Program-made: the position numbers and the translations under genes
NCBI GenBank assembly: GCA_963920525.1
Contig: OY986435.1
Coordinates: forward strand, 179,274,266 to 179,338,265
Direction: 5' to 3'
DNA length: 64,000 nt
Source: Dichetophora obliterata
Lineage: Eukaryota; Arthropoda; Insecta; Diptera; Sciomyzidae
The notes under the pieces: generated by a model
What the model was told of the DNA's origin: nothing
Databases searched by the model: none
Seen by the model: only the letters and a program-made list of their open reading frames with translations
Part shown: positions 44,991 through 56,256 of the stretch, piece after piece
Layout of the letters: every line of letters starts with the position of its first letter
How positions within the stretch are numbered: the first letter of the stretch is position 1

Positions 44991-45909
44991 ACGGGTCCAC
45001 AAAATAACTTTTTTTTTTGAAAATTCTATAAAAAAAACTACTGAATATTTTCTTAAATTTCTTTTTTGTTTGAAAGTACAATCCTTCCGGTTATTAATGA
45101 TAAATAATTTCATTCAAATGGCTGCCTCGGCTGGCCATGCAGTAGCCTACACGATCGGTCCGATTTTTAAGCACATTATCGATTGTGTGCAGCTGTATTT
45201 CACCAATGGCTTCACGAATATTGTCCTTTAAAGCGTCAATTGTCTCTGGCTTGTCGGCGTAACACTTATCTTTGAGTGCACCCGACAAATAATAGTCCAA
45301 CGGCGTCAAATCGCAGCTCCGAGGTGGCCAAACGACATCAGCTCTGCGGCTGATAATGCGATCTTCAAAAACAGGGCGCAAAACATCGAGTGTAGCTTCG
45401 GCTGTGTGGCACGTAGCGCCGTCCTGTTGAAACCAAATGTTGCCAATATCCTCCTCTTCAATTTTTGTGAACAAAAATTCGTTCAACATGGCCCGATAAC
45501 GATCGCCATTGACTGTAACGTCCACTCCTTGCTCATTTTCGAAGAAAAATGGCCCAATTATGCCTCTGGACCAAAATCCGCACCAAACAGTGACTCGTTT
45601 TGGGTGCAGCGGCTTTTCAATGTATGCGTGCGGGTTTTCTGTGCCCCAAATGCGACAATTTTGCTTTTTTACATACCCGCCAAGATCAAAATGAGCTTCA
45701 TCTGAAAAGATGATTATTTTGGCAAAATCGGCATCATAATTTTCAAAGTAATGTCGCAATATTTCTCAGCGTTGTTCAAGCGTATACACAACAATATTCG
45801 TTCAGCGGAAGGATAAAACTAATTATGTGTCAAATCAGACATGAGCTAAATGTTACCATTCACGAAATAAGCACTAGTTGAAAAAAAAAACGTTACATGG
45901 CGGACCCTG
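44991..45909 (-). mobile_element. Rosa-like DD41D Tc1/mariner element with internal deletion (919 bp)
   Basis: The TIRs read ACGGGTCCACAAAATAAC on the left and CAGGGTCCGCCATGTAAC inward from the right, each followed by a T-run. TA lies on both sides (44989-44990, 45910-45911). The element encodes a minus-strand transposase that has lost its middle N-terminal part. Imperfect TIRs and a stop codon mark it as dead. Confidence 0.8.
45094..45810 (-). pseudogene. DD41D (rosa-like) transposase lacking its HTH region
   Basis: On the minus strand VVYTLEQR, a TGA (45766-45768, where a Trp codon would suit), then EILRHYFEN form the normal start of these proteins. This runs straight into YDADFAKIIIFSDEAHF, the start of the catalytic domain, so roughly 120 residues of DNA-binding region are deleted in frame. 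Counting from the TTG (Leu) at 45759, catalytic aspartates are D20 (FSDEAHF), D113 (QQDGATCH) and D155 (LTPLDYYL), with exactly 41 residues between the last two: the DD41D signature of rosa, named from Ceratitis rosa. The C-terminus (CMASRGSHLNEII) is intact. The LDYYLSG motif has Ser where Trp is usual. It cannot bind its own ends. Confidence 0.9.
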
Positions 45910-45911
45910 TA

Positions 45912-46212
45912 TCTCGTCAAAACTTATTTAATAGAATGAAAAGATCTGGGCATTCCCAATTTAGCGATAAATTTAAATATTTGAGAGACGAAATGATGCG
46001 TCTAATTCGTTCTGCGGAGGGATATAAGAATGATTTTGATGAAATAATTAATCAGTTTATTTCCGCATTTAAGATGCGGTGGACAGGGACACATAGAACT
46101 GAAGAAAGATATCTTAATTCAAATCGCGATTGGTTGGCTTCATCAAGAGTATTCTCCATTTTTAATTCTAAGAAAGGCGGGCGAAAGGAACTGTCCTTTG
46201 AAGATCCTGCGA
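45912..46212 (+). pseudogene. Fragment of an uncharacterised multi-copy insect protein
   Basis: The frame reads VSRQNLFNRMKRSGHSQFS, then a Trp/Arg-rich middle (FKMRWTGTHRTEERYL, DWLASSRVF) and ends GGRKELSFEDPA before running into the CGGCCG-rich repeat at 46213. From memory it resembles the N-terminal part of an unnamed family found in many insects, in which a GRPxxxFEE motif precedes SxRTKRRK; that motif would sit where this fragment is cut off. The ATG at 45897 lies in the transposon end and is fortuitous. Upstream it is interrupted by the rosa-like element, with a possible splice acceptor (TTTTTTAG at 44957-44964) left of that element. Confidence 0.4.
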
Positions 46213-46665
46213 GAGTAGTACGGCTCACAGCATACGGCTGCTGTACACCCGTTTTTCAGCCAAGATTATTTCAAAACGGTCTCTAAACAGCCACTGTTTG
46301 GCCAAAAAGTCCTTCAAACGACCCTTGTACGGCCCTAGTACGACCCTTGTACGACCCTTGTACGACCTTGGTACGACCCTTGTGGTTTTTAACACATTTT
46401 ATATAACGTATTACAAATAACTGTAATAAAAATATATTATTTGAATACAGAAAATTTATTAAAAAGTATTTTTAGATTTCTTATTAGTTTGTGCCGGGCT
46501 TAACAGACATATGTATATCATTTTATTAAGTTTAGCATGAAGTTCCAATTGTCATTGAGAAGCTTCTCAGTTTCACTGTAGAATAATCTCTGTTCGGCCG
46601 ATGCACGGCCGCTGTACGCCCGTTTTTCAAAAAAGTCCTCCTTAGCTAAAAAGTTTTTATTTTTA
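46213..46665. mobile_element. CGGCCG-rich element, copy 2 (rearranged)
   Basis: It contains two blocks of the right-half sequence: 46213-46385 (ATACGGCTGCTGTACAC and onward) and 46555-46665 (GTAGAATAATCTCTGTTCGG to the end TTTTTACTCGG). The left half seen in copies 1 and 3 is absent. An 11-bp tandem expansion is included. Confidence 0.6.
46319..46384 (+). repeat. 11-bp tandem repeat, six units
   Basis: CGACCCTTGTA is repeated head to tail six times from 46319 with few changes (CGGCCCTAGTA, CGACCTTGGTA, CGACCCTTGTG). The single form occurs in the other copies of the element, so this copy has expanded it. Confidence 0.9.
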
Positions 46666-48308
46666 CTCGGATGGAGCTTATGTAACTTTTCCGTCCTTCA
46701 ACCACTGTGCAACGCAGTGAACAGGCATCTTTTCAATATTGGTCCTGACACACGTGCTTGTTTGTCAGTCTAATTTGTTGACATGTTCATAATTGCCACT
46801 TTGTTCAAATTCGTTCGACTTTTGCGTATTAAAATTTACAAAAAAATAGCCACGTTTATCTAGCAATTAACCATCGTTTACCTAGCTTCTATTTTAAACA
46901 CCTAAGTAACAGAATTTAATAAAACAAAACAAAAAAGCAACACTTCTTGTAATGTTCTCTATAACTAGCAATTTCTTTCAGCTAGAAATGCCAACATATT
47001 GCCTAAATGGGGGAAATGGGGGAAATGGGGGAAACACTTGATCGTCGCTATTGCTTGTTGCATAAACAGTAGTTGAAGCTGTCTGCAACATATCAGAATC
47101 AAATTAAATTGTGATATGTAAATGGTGTGGAAGATGAATGTTAGGGTTGGATGATTGCCGGCCTGAGGCAAGGTTGAATCGAAGAGGTTGTATTGTATGT
47201 TGTTTGATACTTGCCAGATGCGGTTACATAGCTACATTGGAACGTTGGCAGTGGTGCTCAAACTTTTGACTAGCTTCAAAATAATTGACTGTTTTTATGT
47301 TGTTTTATGTTTATGTTTTATGTTATGAGCATATAAAAGGTGTTCGATTTTTCAAAATCGGATAGCAAGTAATGTTTACCTCGAATTTAATAACATCTGA
47401 AAAGTAAGATTAAAATGCGTATCGAGAATATAACTAAGTTACATATTCATGATTAATATTATTTATCAACAATAATTTGCTTTTTTTTCCATTACAAAAT
47501 TGTTCAGTATTTACAGAAAATAAAAACAGTTGGGACAAATAAACTTTATTTTTAGGTCAACTTTTTCGTTCAGAGTTGCTTGTTAAATATATATATCTGT
47601 GAGAACACATGATATACTAATGAACGCACGATATATTAATGTCTTCTTTATAAAAGATAATAAATAAAAAATGTTAATATCTTAGAAAAACTCGTAAGAT
47701 AAAATAAAATCAATGAAGTTTATAAAAGATGGTATAAAGTATGAAAGTATTTTTTTTTTTTAATTCAAACAGCCTTTTAAATATAACTTCTTATTCTTTC
47801 GGAGAAACAAGCAAGGATAAATTTGTACAGCGTTTTAGACTTTACTGACTATACATTTTTATGATTTTCTTATCGTATTTCGAAAAATAAGATTGATGGT
47901 GTCTAAATTTGTCTAGAATTTGTTATTACTATTTCATTTATAACAAGTTAAAAAGAATATATTAAAAACAGTGTTATATAAAATATTTTCTAAATTTTCA
48001 TCATATGAACAAAACCAACTATAATGGTTTATATACATATACTTATTTTCAAAAATTAAATCATGAAAAAAGTTTATTTAAACAACTCAAGTTCAAATTA
48101 TGCAAAGTTGTTAACTAGTTTTATGATCTATTAAATTATTACATGAATCAAATTGCGAGCTTTGAACATTTGTTGTGAAAATAGCCACAACACTAACTTC
48201 TGGCGAAGCAAAAAAACTCGTTTCATTTCTATGGTGCATTTCGACAAACTGTCGAACACCAATGAAGATTGAAATAAATAAAGAAGCAACTAGAACAGAT
48301 GGCAACCT
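46666..48308. other. Non-coding stretch with a G-run repeat
   Basis: GGGGGAAAT is repeated three times at 47009-47031, giving three runs of five G at 9-bp spacing. Otherwise it is AT-rich with no gene. The TTATGTTTTATG run near 47300 is simple sequence. Confidence 0.5.
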
Positions 48309-48530
48309 ACTGCTTTAAAATGTCATATGATTAGCAACCATATAATTCAAATGAATGAATTCATAAATCTGTGAAGTCATATACAAATTTAAACAGTGAG
48401 TTGATCACAGCTTAATCACTCAAAGACTACTGAAGAGAAAAATGTAGCGATTTACGAAACAGACTGTCTAGTCAGCTAAGTGATTGACTCTATACAGAGT
48501 TGTTGTTGTTGTTGCCTTCTTGAAAGCTTA
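48309..48530 (+). repeat. Diverged repeat, copy B
   Basis: This is the partner of 39796-39985. It begins CTGCTTTAAAATGTCATATG and includes GTTGATCACAGCTTAATCAC and TTGACTCTATACAGAGTTG. The longer frame that begins inside it at 48480 has no protein character. Confidence 0.5.
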
Positions 48531-51500
48531 CTTGATCTAAAGCTCACAATCTTAATTCATGTAATTATTCAAAGTATTTTTAACATAAGAATAATAATTA
48601 TAATAACATTTATAGTCGCTTTAGTGTCTTTTAGAGAATTTTTAAAATATCAATTAAATTTAGGACTGAACAGTGTAAACTATAACAGTATAAATTCAAA
48701 TGAATTTATTGATTGTAATACTGATAAATCATTTGAAATGAAAAAGCCAGAAATGAAATTTCAATATCATAAAAATACTCGTACACACTAAAAAAACTTC
48801 CAAAATAAATTCACACCGTTGAGCGGATATTTACATTTCCTATATTGAACAGTGTTTATTTACATCGTTTATCCGGTGTGAAATGCCGAACTTATCCGAT
48901 CGGTGTAAAATAAGAAAAGCAAAGAAGAGGAGCAACATTGCCATTATTATTGACAAACATACTGAAATATAAAATTTCTCAAGACTGAAAGTGAAATTCT
49001 TAATTAATGAAAAATATTAAATTACAAATTATACTTTTGTGCTTTCGCTAAGTGAAATAATTGTAACAATTGCAAAGTGGAAAAAACATTACAAGCATGT
49101 TGTAAGTTTGCAAGTAAAGAAGAATACGGGACTGACTTCCCTCGTGGTTACTTTATTTGGATAATTTATTTTTGAATATTCTACTAAATCTTAAACAGAC
49201 TGAGGCTTAATTTTTCTAACGAAAGTAGCTTCTCTAACCTTTTTTTTCAATGTACCACCTTTTCCATCAATGAGCCCCTTCCATAACTGCTAGCGGAAAA
49301 GTGCTACTCAATGCCTCCTAGATTTACTGTAGCTTGTAACTAGTAGTTTTGATCAAAATGTTAACCGGTTCTATCAGAACGATCAATAATTTTTTGAAAT
49401 CTGAAAGGATGGGTAATCTTTTTTAATTTTATTAACAATTGTGTCTATAGAAACAAACACATATCTTCCCATCGAGCATAGGGCATCGATGGACCCGACT
49501 ATCGACAGTTTTCCACCACTTATATGCACTACAAATTTCTAACTTCTACGACTCGGTTACTGACACTACAGAAATAAAAAGCTTGAAAAACAAGGAATCG
49601 AATTTACTTCTGAAAAATTTTTTACAATATTTTTCGGATTAATGTTACATCAAGGTATGAAGTAAAGGAAAAAATTATAAGAAAAAATTTGTTGTGTTGA
49701 AATAAAGCAAAAAATTTTTTTGATAACTGACACTACCAAATTGTCTAACTTTAAAAGAACGATAGGATAACAAGGGAGTTCGTCGGCAACATTTCTCTGG
49801 ATTCACCAATATGAATTTTGGCTTCCATTTTTATGAGCCATCCTACTCCTATTGTTATCAGCTCAAATAGTATAAAATCAATCAGCTCTAACTCTTAAAT
49901 ATTGACATATATTAAAAATTTTATCCTTTTTTGTTAGGTTTTCAATAACTTTTACTGTCTTTTATTAATGTGCATTCTTTGAATATTTTTTATAATATAC
50001 AAAAACAATTTTTATTATATAATTTATATTTATATCTACTATACAGCACGATTCAAGACTTAATATTTCATGTCTACTCAATTCTAATGCTACATGCATA
50101 TATAAAGATGTATTAATTTGTTAAGTATTTAAAATTTGAAGAAATTTCTGAGACTGTTAAATAAACCAACTATTTTAATGCAATGAACCATCTAATTAAT
50201 TTTGCATTCATTTTTAATAAATATATTTCTAAATAGTTTTCTTAAATTTATTTTACTATCACTAAAAGTTATCGGAGCTAAATAACAATACAAATATTAC
50301 TATAAAATATCCAAAAGCAAAACTTATTGAAATATCTATGAATTTATGAAAATCAAGAAAGAAATATTTTTAATTTTTTACAGCATAAAAAAAGTATTTT
50401 AAACTTTCTAATCAAAAGTTGAAAAAACGTATGTGAAAATAATTTTTTAACATGAAATAAAATATAATTGTATCGATGTGTTTATATGAAAATAGAATTA
50501 TTCTTAATTCCAAATATTGCTAGTATTTTATTTGCTGCAATTTAAAACTTTTTTAAGTGTCTATTAATAATCAACTATAAAAAAATAACTAAAAAAATTA
50601 AAATCAATATCAGTGGCTACATGACAAACATCTACACAAATAATTGGTAATAAACTACTTCCTTTGTTTAAGAGTATACTACAGAAAACAAAGCAGTGCC
50701 AATTGCGGCTTGCTAAACTTGTTGCTGCTGTTGGCTCTCAGCAGCATGTTGCAATTAAATCAAATTAAAATTCTTGTTCATATTAAAGTGGCATCCCTTC
50801 CGCGTTCTTGCAACATGTAGCTAACAGTGAGATTTTTAAAGATTTTATATGATGGTGATATGTGAATAGAGCAATAGTTGCCATCAAAAAGAGGGTCACA
50901 CAAAACAATGTTAAAACAAATTAACAACACTAATTGAAACATAAAACCAGTAGGAGAAAATTAAAGAAAACTAAAACTTGTTGAAAACTTGAAGACACTT
51001 GGTGCCTTTAAAATAAACTCGCTACTATTTTTATGGGTACTTAAAATAAAAAAGTTAAGCTCCACTTTATGCATATGTAACATTAAAATAGCACAGAGTG
51101 AAAAGGTGAGTGCACATAAATAAATGTTTGCTAGCAATTGTAAGCCGATGACTTATGCAAAGCTAGTGCTAGTAATTTTGCACTGTAAGGTTTTTCAAAA
51201 ATGACTACAGATGTTTGTAGAAGGGGAAAATCTGATTTATTAATAAGCTCCGCTTTTTATAAATAACGGTTGCATTTTTTTGGTCTTTATTTAAAACAAC
51301 TATTTAAAATATTAATTTTCTTTACACTGAAAATTCATCATTTTAGATGTAAGAATTCTTTTACAGAATTTTTGGAAAAACAACAGTTTTGTAAAAACTT
51401 TTATTTATTTCATTTATTTTTTCTAATTTTTAAATATTTAATCAAATTTTTTATTTTTTGAGTTTTTATGTTTAACTATTTTTAATTCTTACAAAACTTT

Positions 51501-53399
51501 TAATATCGGTGCTTTTTGTAGTACATAATAATAAAATTAATTTAATTTACTCTGTGAGAATTGTTTATATTTTATTTTGTCTTAAAACCTATATAATTCT
51601 GCATATATCTTTATTTTTAATTTTTTTAATGATTTAGCGATTCCTGATTGTTTTATTAAATTTGTTAAATTAACTTTTTTGTTTTATATTATTTTCAAAA
51701 TTCTCTTAAACATCTGTGGTAATAACAGAACAACTTAGCTTTTGCAACTTGGAATTTGCACATTTTAAAGCTCGCAATTGATTTATTAGAGATATTTAAC
51801 AGAATACTTTAGATATAACTTTGACTTAATATTTCAAAATATTATTATTTCAATAAAAATATAAGGAAAAATAAAAATTTTTTACGGTCTTAATGCTCTC
51901 TTGAATTTTGCTTAGCTGAAATATTTATAGCTGAAATACCTAGATGCTGTAATGTTTTCTTAGAAATTACATAATTGATATATTAAAAGCATCGCTACGA
52001 AAAACATTGTAAGCGACAAATGATTCAAAAATGTTTTTTTCTTACTACCGTTCAAAATGCTCTGGCTTGGCTATCTGGATCTTTTTGGTTTTTTTATACA
52101 AGTACATTTCTTTACAATTCTTACACCAATAAAGTATTAATTGAAATTAAATGGTTCGAAGTGAACCATTAAAAATCATCATTTATGGATTCACACAGTA
52201 TTTGGAGTTGTTTTAATGTGACTAGCCTCCTTGCTTTTTTTTTCAAAAAATTTAAGACAATAATTTATTGAAATGCAAGCCTTTAATACATTTATATATA
52301 TATAAAAAAGATCTATTGCAAAATTTTTAAAAAAAACTTTTATATCTCCTTCTTTATATTGTCTAAATGATTTTTAAGTTTATTTTTTAATTTGATTTTG
52401 ACAAGCTAGCTGGACATTTTTTTCTTGACTAATTATTCATGCTGCCTTTGAAAAAACAGAAACACGAAAACTATATACAATATGTAGTGTCTTTAAAGTT
52501 AATTTGAAAATTATTAAATATATAAGAAACTGAGTATGACTTAATTAATATGTAATGAAGATATAATAGAGTTTTAAAGAACGTTTGTGGTAACTCAAAT
52601 TATTTAAGTTGTAATATATTAAGAAAATAATATTTGTATGACACTCTTGAACCAAAGTCTACTGCTATTTCTATGCTTGAAGAAAGGAACAGGTGCATGC
52701 AAAAATATTTTGATTATGAGTTGAAAAATTTTATTTCTTTATATGCTGTGCGACTAATTTTTTAAAAATCAAGTGTAAGAAACTATTGATTGGCTTGTAA
52801 CATGCCAATTTGTAGGTTCTTGATTTTTTAAAGCCTGATATATAAGCTGCGACAGGATCTAAGCTGTGCTAAAAAATATGTATAACTTTTTATACACTCC
52901 ATTTAGTTTCTTACTTTATGTTTAACACATTGTATTGATTTTGCACAACTGCATTTAATAGTTTACAAAAATATTGTATATGATTACAAGACCATTAGAG
53001 AAAATGCAACAAGTTCGTTTCTTAAGTCTTTCGTTTTGTACTAGCTTACACTAAGCGTTGCTTTAACTTTTTTGTCTCAATCGCACAGAATAAATTTGTT
53101 TTAAACTCACTTTTTTGAACTGCAAACTTTTCACAGGATATGCACCAAAAAAATCCAGCTGATATTCAATTTTCACTAAAACTTTTTAAGAGTTTCAATC
53201 ACTTTTTACACACTTTTTGTAAAAATTCTTAAAATGTTTGGGTTTTTTTTTAAAGATCTTTTCAATTCAACACGCTCAATTGTTCGATCGCTTGTTTTAA
53301 ATTATCCTGTTTGTGTTGTGAAAAATTTCAATTAACTTGCTAAGTATTCTTTAAACTTAGAATTTCAACTAATTTATTTAATTTTTTTTCTCAATTTAT
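48531..53399. other. AT-rich non-coding stretch
   Basis: A diverged inverted pair, TTCACACCG at 48809-48817 and its complement near 48878, gives a weak hairpin. From 49 to 53.4 kb I see only AT-rich sequence with homopolymers: no exon, RNA gene or element ends. Confidence 0.5.
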
Positions 53400-54480
53400 T
53401 GTTGCTCTTGTTGTTGTTGTTGTTGATGTTTTCGACTTCCTTTCCGTGGGTTTTGAAATTTTTGTAAAATTTGCAGTAAAATGTTGTTGATATTTTTGCT
53501 CTGTTCTTTTTGTTATTTGAACTTTTCAAGGAGAGGAAAGCGAACTTGACCATAGAAAGGTGACCGAATAACTAAAGCATACTTCGAGCTAATAAGTAGT
53601 TATATAAGTTTGAAGGCTTTTCTTTAACTGTTGATGTTGCTGCTGCTGCTGTAGCTGTTGCTGCTGCAGTCTTTGATGATGTTGCTCTGAAGACACCGCA
53701 GTTTGTTGTAGACCAATCGTTTGCCACACACAATTGTTTGTTGTTGCTGCTACCTTGACAATGGCAATGGATATGAATGCTGGCTCCTATCTTCAATAGA
53801 ATGAAAGTAGTTCCATCCATCCATTCAAAAAAACTCGCGCAGCTTAGAAACAAACTCAAAGCGTGCGCGGCGACTCAACTCAAGTTTATTGTATTGCTGC
53901 TGGCTGCTATGCTCAATCGTGAAATTGAGCTGAGTTGTTGAGAAGAATTCAAATAAAGAAAGGTATAAAAAAGAAAACTGCGCAGAGCGGTGAGCAATAA
54001 ACTCAACCGGCAAAAGATTACTGCAGCGCATAGATGGTGTATTTGTTGTTATAATTGTATATTTTTGTACTCTATTGCTTCTGCTTTTTCTTATGCTACC
54101 TTCTTCGCAACTCTCACCATGTGCGAGTTGATTGTAATTTTTTTTCATCTTCTCCGAACATGGAGTGAAATGCGCGCCTGCGCATTGCGGTTGCGTTACA
54201 TTTCTGCTCTATAGTAAGCTTGTAGCAAGCACATTGTTTTATTTGGCTTGCTTGTTGCCGCTATGGTTGTTGTTTTTATTGGCGGTGGTCTGCGTCTTTG
54301 TAAGAATTGCAAAGCGTACTTGTAAGATGTTGTTGTTCTTGTTCGGAGTAGTTTCAGCGCTTGTTGTATTTGCATGTTTGCCGCATTATATGCCAAAGTT
54401 CTGCTTTGATGTTTTAACATGTTTGCGAGAATTATATGTATTTTTTGATATTTTTTCAGAATGATTGTGTTTGGCCGTTT
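53400..54480. promoter_or_regulatory. CAG/GTT-rich, relatively GC-rich region; possible promoter/leader
   Basis: Runs of GTT (53408-53424) and CTG/CAG (53632-53675) are typical of fly leader exons. A TATAAAA-like box (GGTATAAAAAAG at about 53962) is followed by GC-richer sequence. GCGCGCCTGCGCATTGCGG at about 54173 resembles an NRF-1/Ewg-type CG palindrome with one mismatch. No initiator or linked coding exon can be shown, and the direction is unknown. Confidence 0.25.
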
Positions 54481-55038
54481 TCTGTTTTTTTTTTTATTTT
54501 GCAGCGGAAGCTTTGTGTCGGAAGTTATAACATAGTAAACATGGCTAATTAATACAAAAACATTAATACAAAAACATATGTGTTAATCTAATGGTTGACG
54601 AAAGAACTATTAAGTTTAAGAACTCAAGCTGTTAAGCTTAATACACATCAGGCCCATAGCCAAAGGAGAGTTTTTGGGGTTCAAGACCCCCCATAGTGTC
54701 CGAAGGTATACAAAAAAATTAATACCAACAACGGCTGCTTTAGACTGTATAAAAGCGTGGTCATTTAATTCTATTGATCATTTTCCAGTTTTTTAAAAAA
54801 AGTTCACATTGAGATTATAAAAATAACATAATATCTGTGTGGCAGTGATTGTTGGCTGAAAAGTCCAAATCTTATTCTCATTTTGTGTGCTACTTGCTCA
54901 CACTTTTGTTTGAAAACACCGTAATTTGAAGTTTGACACCAAAATTTAAGAAACAATTTGTTCAAAACAACTTTGATCAAATTTTGTTATGTTATTTCAG
55001 TAGCTAAAGTTATTGTAGTAGCAATACTACAAAAGAAT
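54481..55038. other. Non-coding gap
   Basis: CAGGCCCATAGCCAAAGG at about 54650 has a hAT-end look (CAGG...), but no matching right end or duplication was found. There is no gene. Confidence 0.4.
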
Positions 55039-55588
55039 ATCAGTAAAAATATACGGGCACATTGCCATCGAATATGAGCCGCACGGCCGCACAAAGGTCG
55101 AACATGGCTTAAAAGTAATCCAAAAAGCCTATCGGCAGAAAGCTGAGTCGAACAACGGCCGTACAACGCCTAAATTAAGTTTTACGGCCGCTGTACTCTT
55201 GTTGTTTGCTACTAAATTTTTCAAAGCTCTTATTCAACACCAAAGGCAATAACAAAAGCAAGCCTCACTCGGCGATGCTCATGTTGATAATATCACCACT
55301 TGTATGTGGAGCAAAACAATTTGTTTTTGTGTATGCAGCTTGTTGTTGGAATATTTATGTCCGCATAAAGTTCCAACTTTCATTAAAAATCTGCTCCTTT
55401 TCATTATGGAATAAACACTGTTCGGCCGATGTACGGTCGCTGTACGCTTGTTGAACAGCAATGAGATTATTTAAAAACTGCCTCTGTACGGCCGCTGTAC
55501 GACCCTTGTACGGCCGAGAAAAATGTTTAAAATTAGGCATTGTTCGTCCGCTGTTTGGACTTTTTTTGAGTTTTTATTTTTACTCGGG
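55039..55588. mobile_element. CGGCCG-rich inverted-end element, copy 3 (most complete)
   Basis: The right end, read inward, is CCCGAGTAAAAATAAAAAC; the left end near 55044 is CAGTAAAAATATACGGG. The left zone has GCACGGCCGCAC and GAACAACGGCCGTACAACG. The right zone has TTCGGCCGATGTACGGTCG and TGTACGGCCGCTGTACGA. The centre matches copy 1. Motifs face each other across the centre. Non-coding; superfamily unknown. Confidence 0.7.
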
Positions 55589-55675
55589 AGTGCAAGTGAG
55601 AAAAAAAACGAATTAAAAAATTGATCGCATAACAGTTTGATAAAAATATTAACTGTTTTCTAAAAACTCATTATA

Positions 55676-56254
55676 AAGAGTGATCCAATACGAGGTCCTT
55701 TTTTCAACTGGCTTGCTTTGACAGCTGTTATGTGTCAAATGGCTTGTCTATATTACGTCTGTGTTTAGTATTCAATACGACTCAATCATGAATAGACTTA
55801 CTCCTGAACAACGTTTATTAATTGTGGAAACTTACTACCAAAATCAGTCATCAGTTGGAGAATGTTATAGAGTTCTTCAACATAATTTTGGTCGTTTTGA
55901 GCATCCAAACCATCGCCAAATTTCGAACCAATTTTACACTATTGCACATTCATCATTCAACCAGAGTGAACAGAGCCCGTAATTTTGAGAATATTGCTGC
56001 AGTAGCAGCAAGTGTTCGTGAAAACCGTGAACAATCGATTCGTCGCCGATCTCGAATTTTGTCGAAATTTGAAAATTAGACCCACAGAATGGACCATTTA
56101 AGAGCTAGTCGTAGGCAACATTGGAACGACATAACTTTTAAACTTTGAGTAGTAGGAAACGAGCTATCATTCTAAATAAAGATTTGCATCAAAACATTGA
56201 TTTTTATGTATGTTATTTAAAAAACAAAGTAGAAGCTCTTATTGGATCACACTT
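55676..56254 (+). mobile_element. Tc1/mariner-type deletion derivative (579 bp)
   Basis: The ends read AAGAGTGATCCAATACGAG and AAGTGTGATCCAATAAGAG inward, flanked by TA (55674-55675, 56255-56256). Only the two extremities of a transposase gene remain inside. It could still move if a full-length relative supplies transposase, since TIRs are nearly matched. Confidence 0.8.
55788..56146 (+). pseudogene. Tc1/mariner (DDE_3) transposase: N- and C-terminal ends only
   Basis: ATG 55788 opens MNRLTPEQRLLIVETYYQN and GECYRVLQHNFGRFEHPNHR, the usual first helix-turn-helix of these transposases. A frameshift between about 55920 and 55960 moves the frame to RVNRARNFENIAAVAASVREN and SIRRRS, the second DNA-binding segment, ending at a TAG at 56077-56079. 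The catalytic domain is missing. Shortly after, RRQHWNDITFKL followed by TGA matches the usual protein C-terminus. So about 110 N-terminal and 12 C-terminal residues persist. It is related to, but not the same family as, the rosa-like copy at 45 kb. Confidence 0.8.
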
Positions 56255-56256
56255 TA

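Noticed and set aside
45897..45911. ATG 45897 as the start of a real gene
   Set aside because: It lies in the terminal repeat of the rosa-like element; the protein-like sequence only starts after the TA at 45910-45911.
39796..48530. One LTR retrotransposon bounded by the repeat pair
   Set aside because: The intervening 8.3 kb has no gag/pol frames and contains unrelated elements; the copies are too diverged and lack clean LTR ends.
53825..54464. Open frames of about 100 codons on both strands as coding exons
   Set aside because: They overlap on both strands in a GC-richer patch and show no conserved motifs; promoter/leader DNA is more likely.
54650..54700. hAT left end starting CAGGCCCATAGCC
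   Set aside because: No matching inverted end or 8-bp duplication could be found downstream or upstream.
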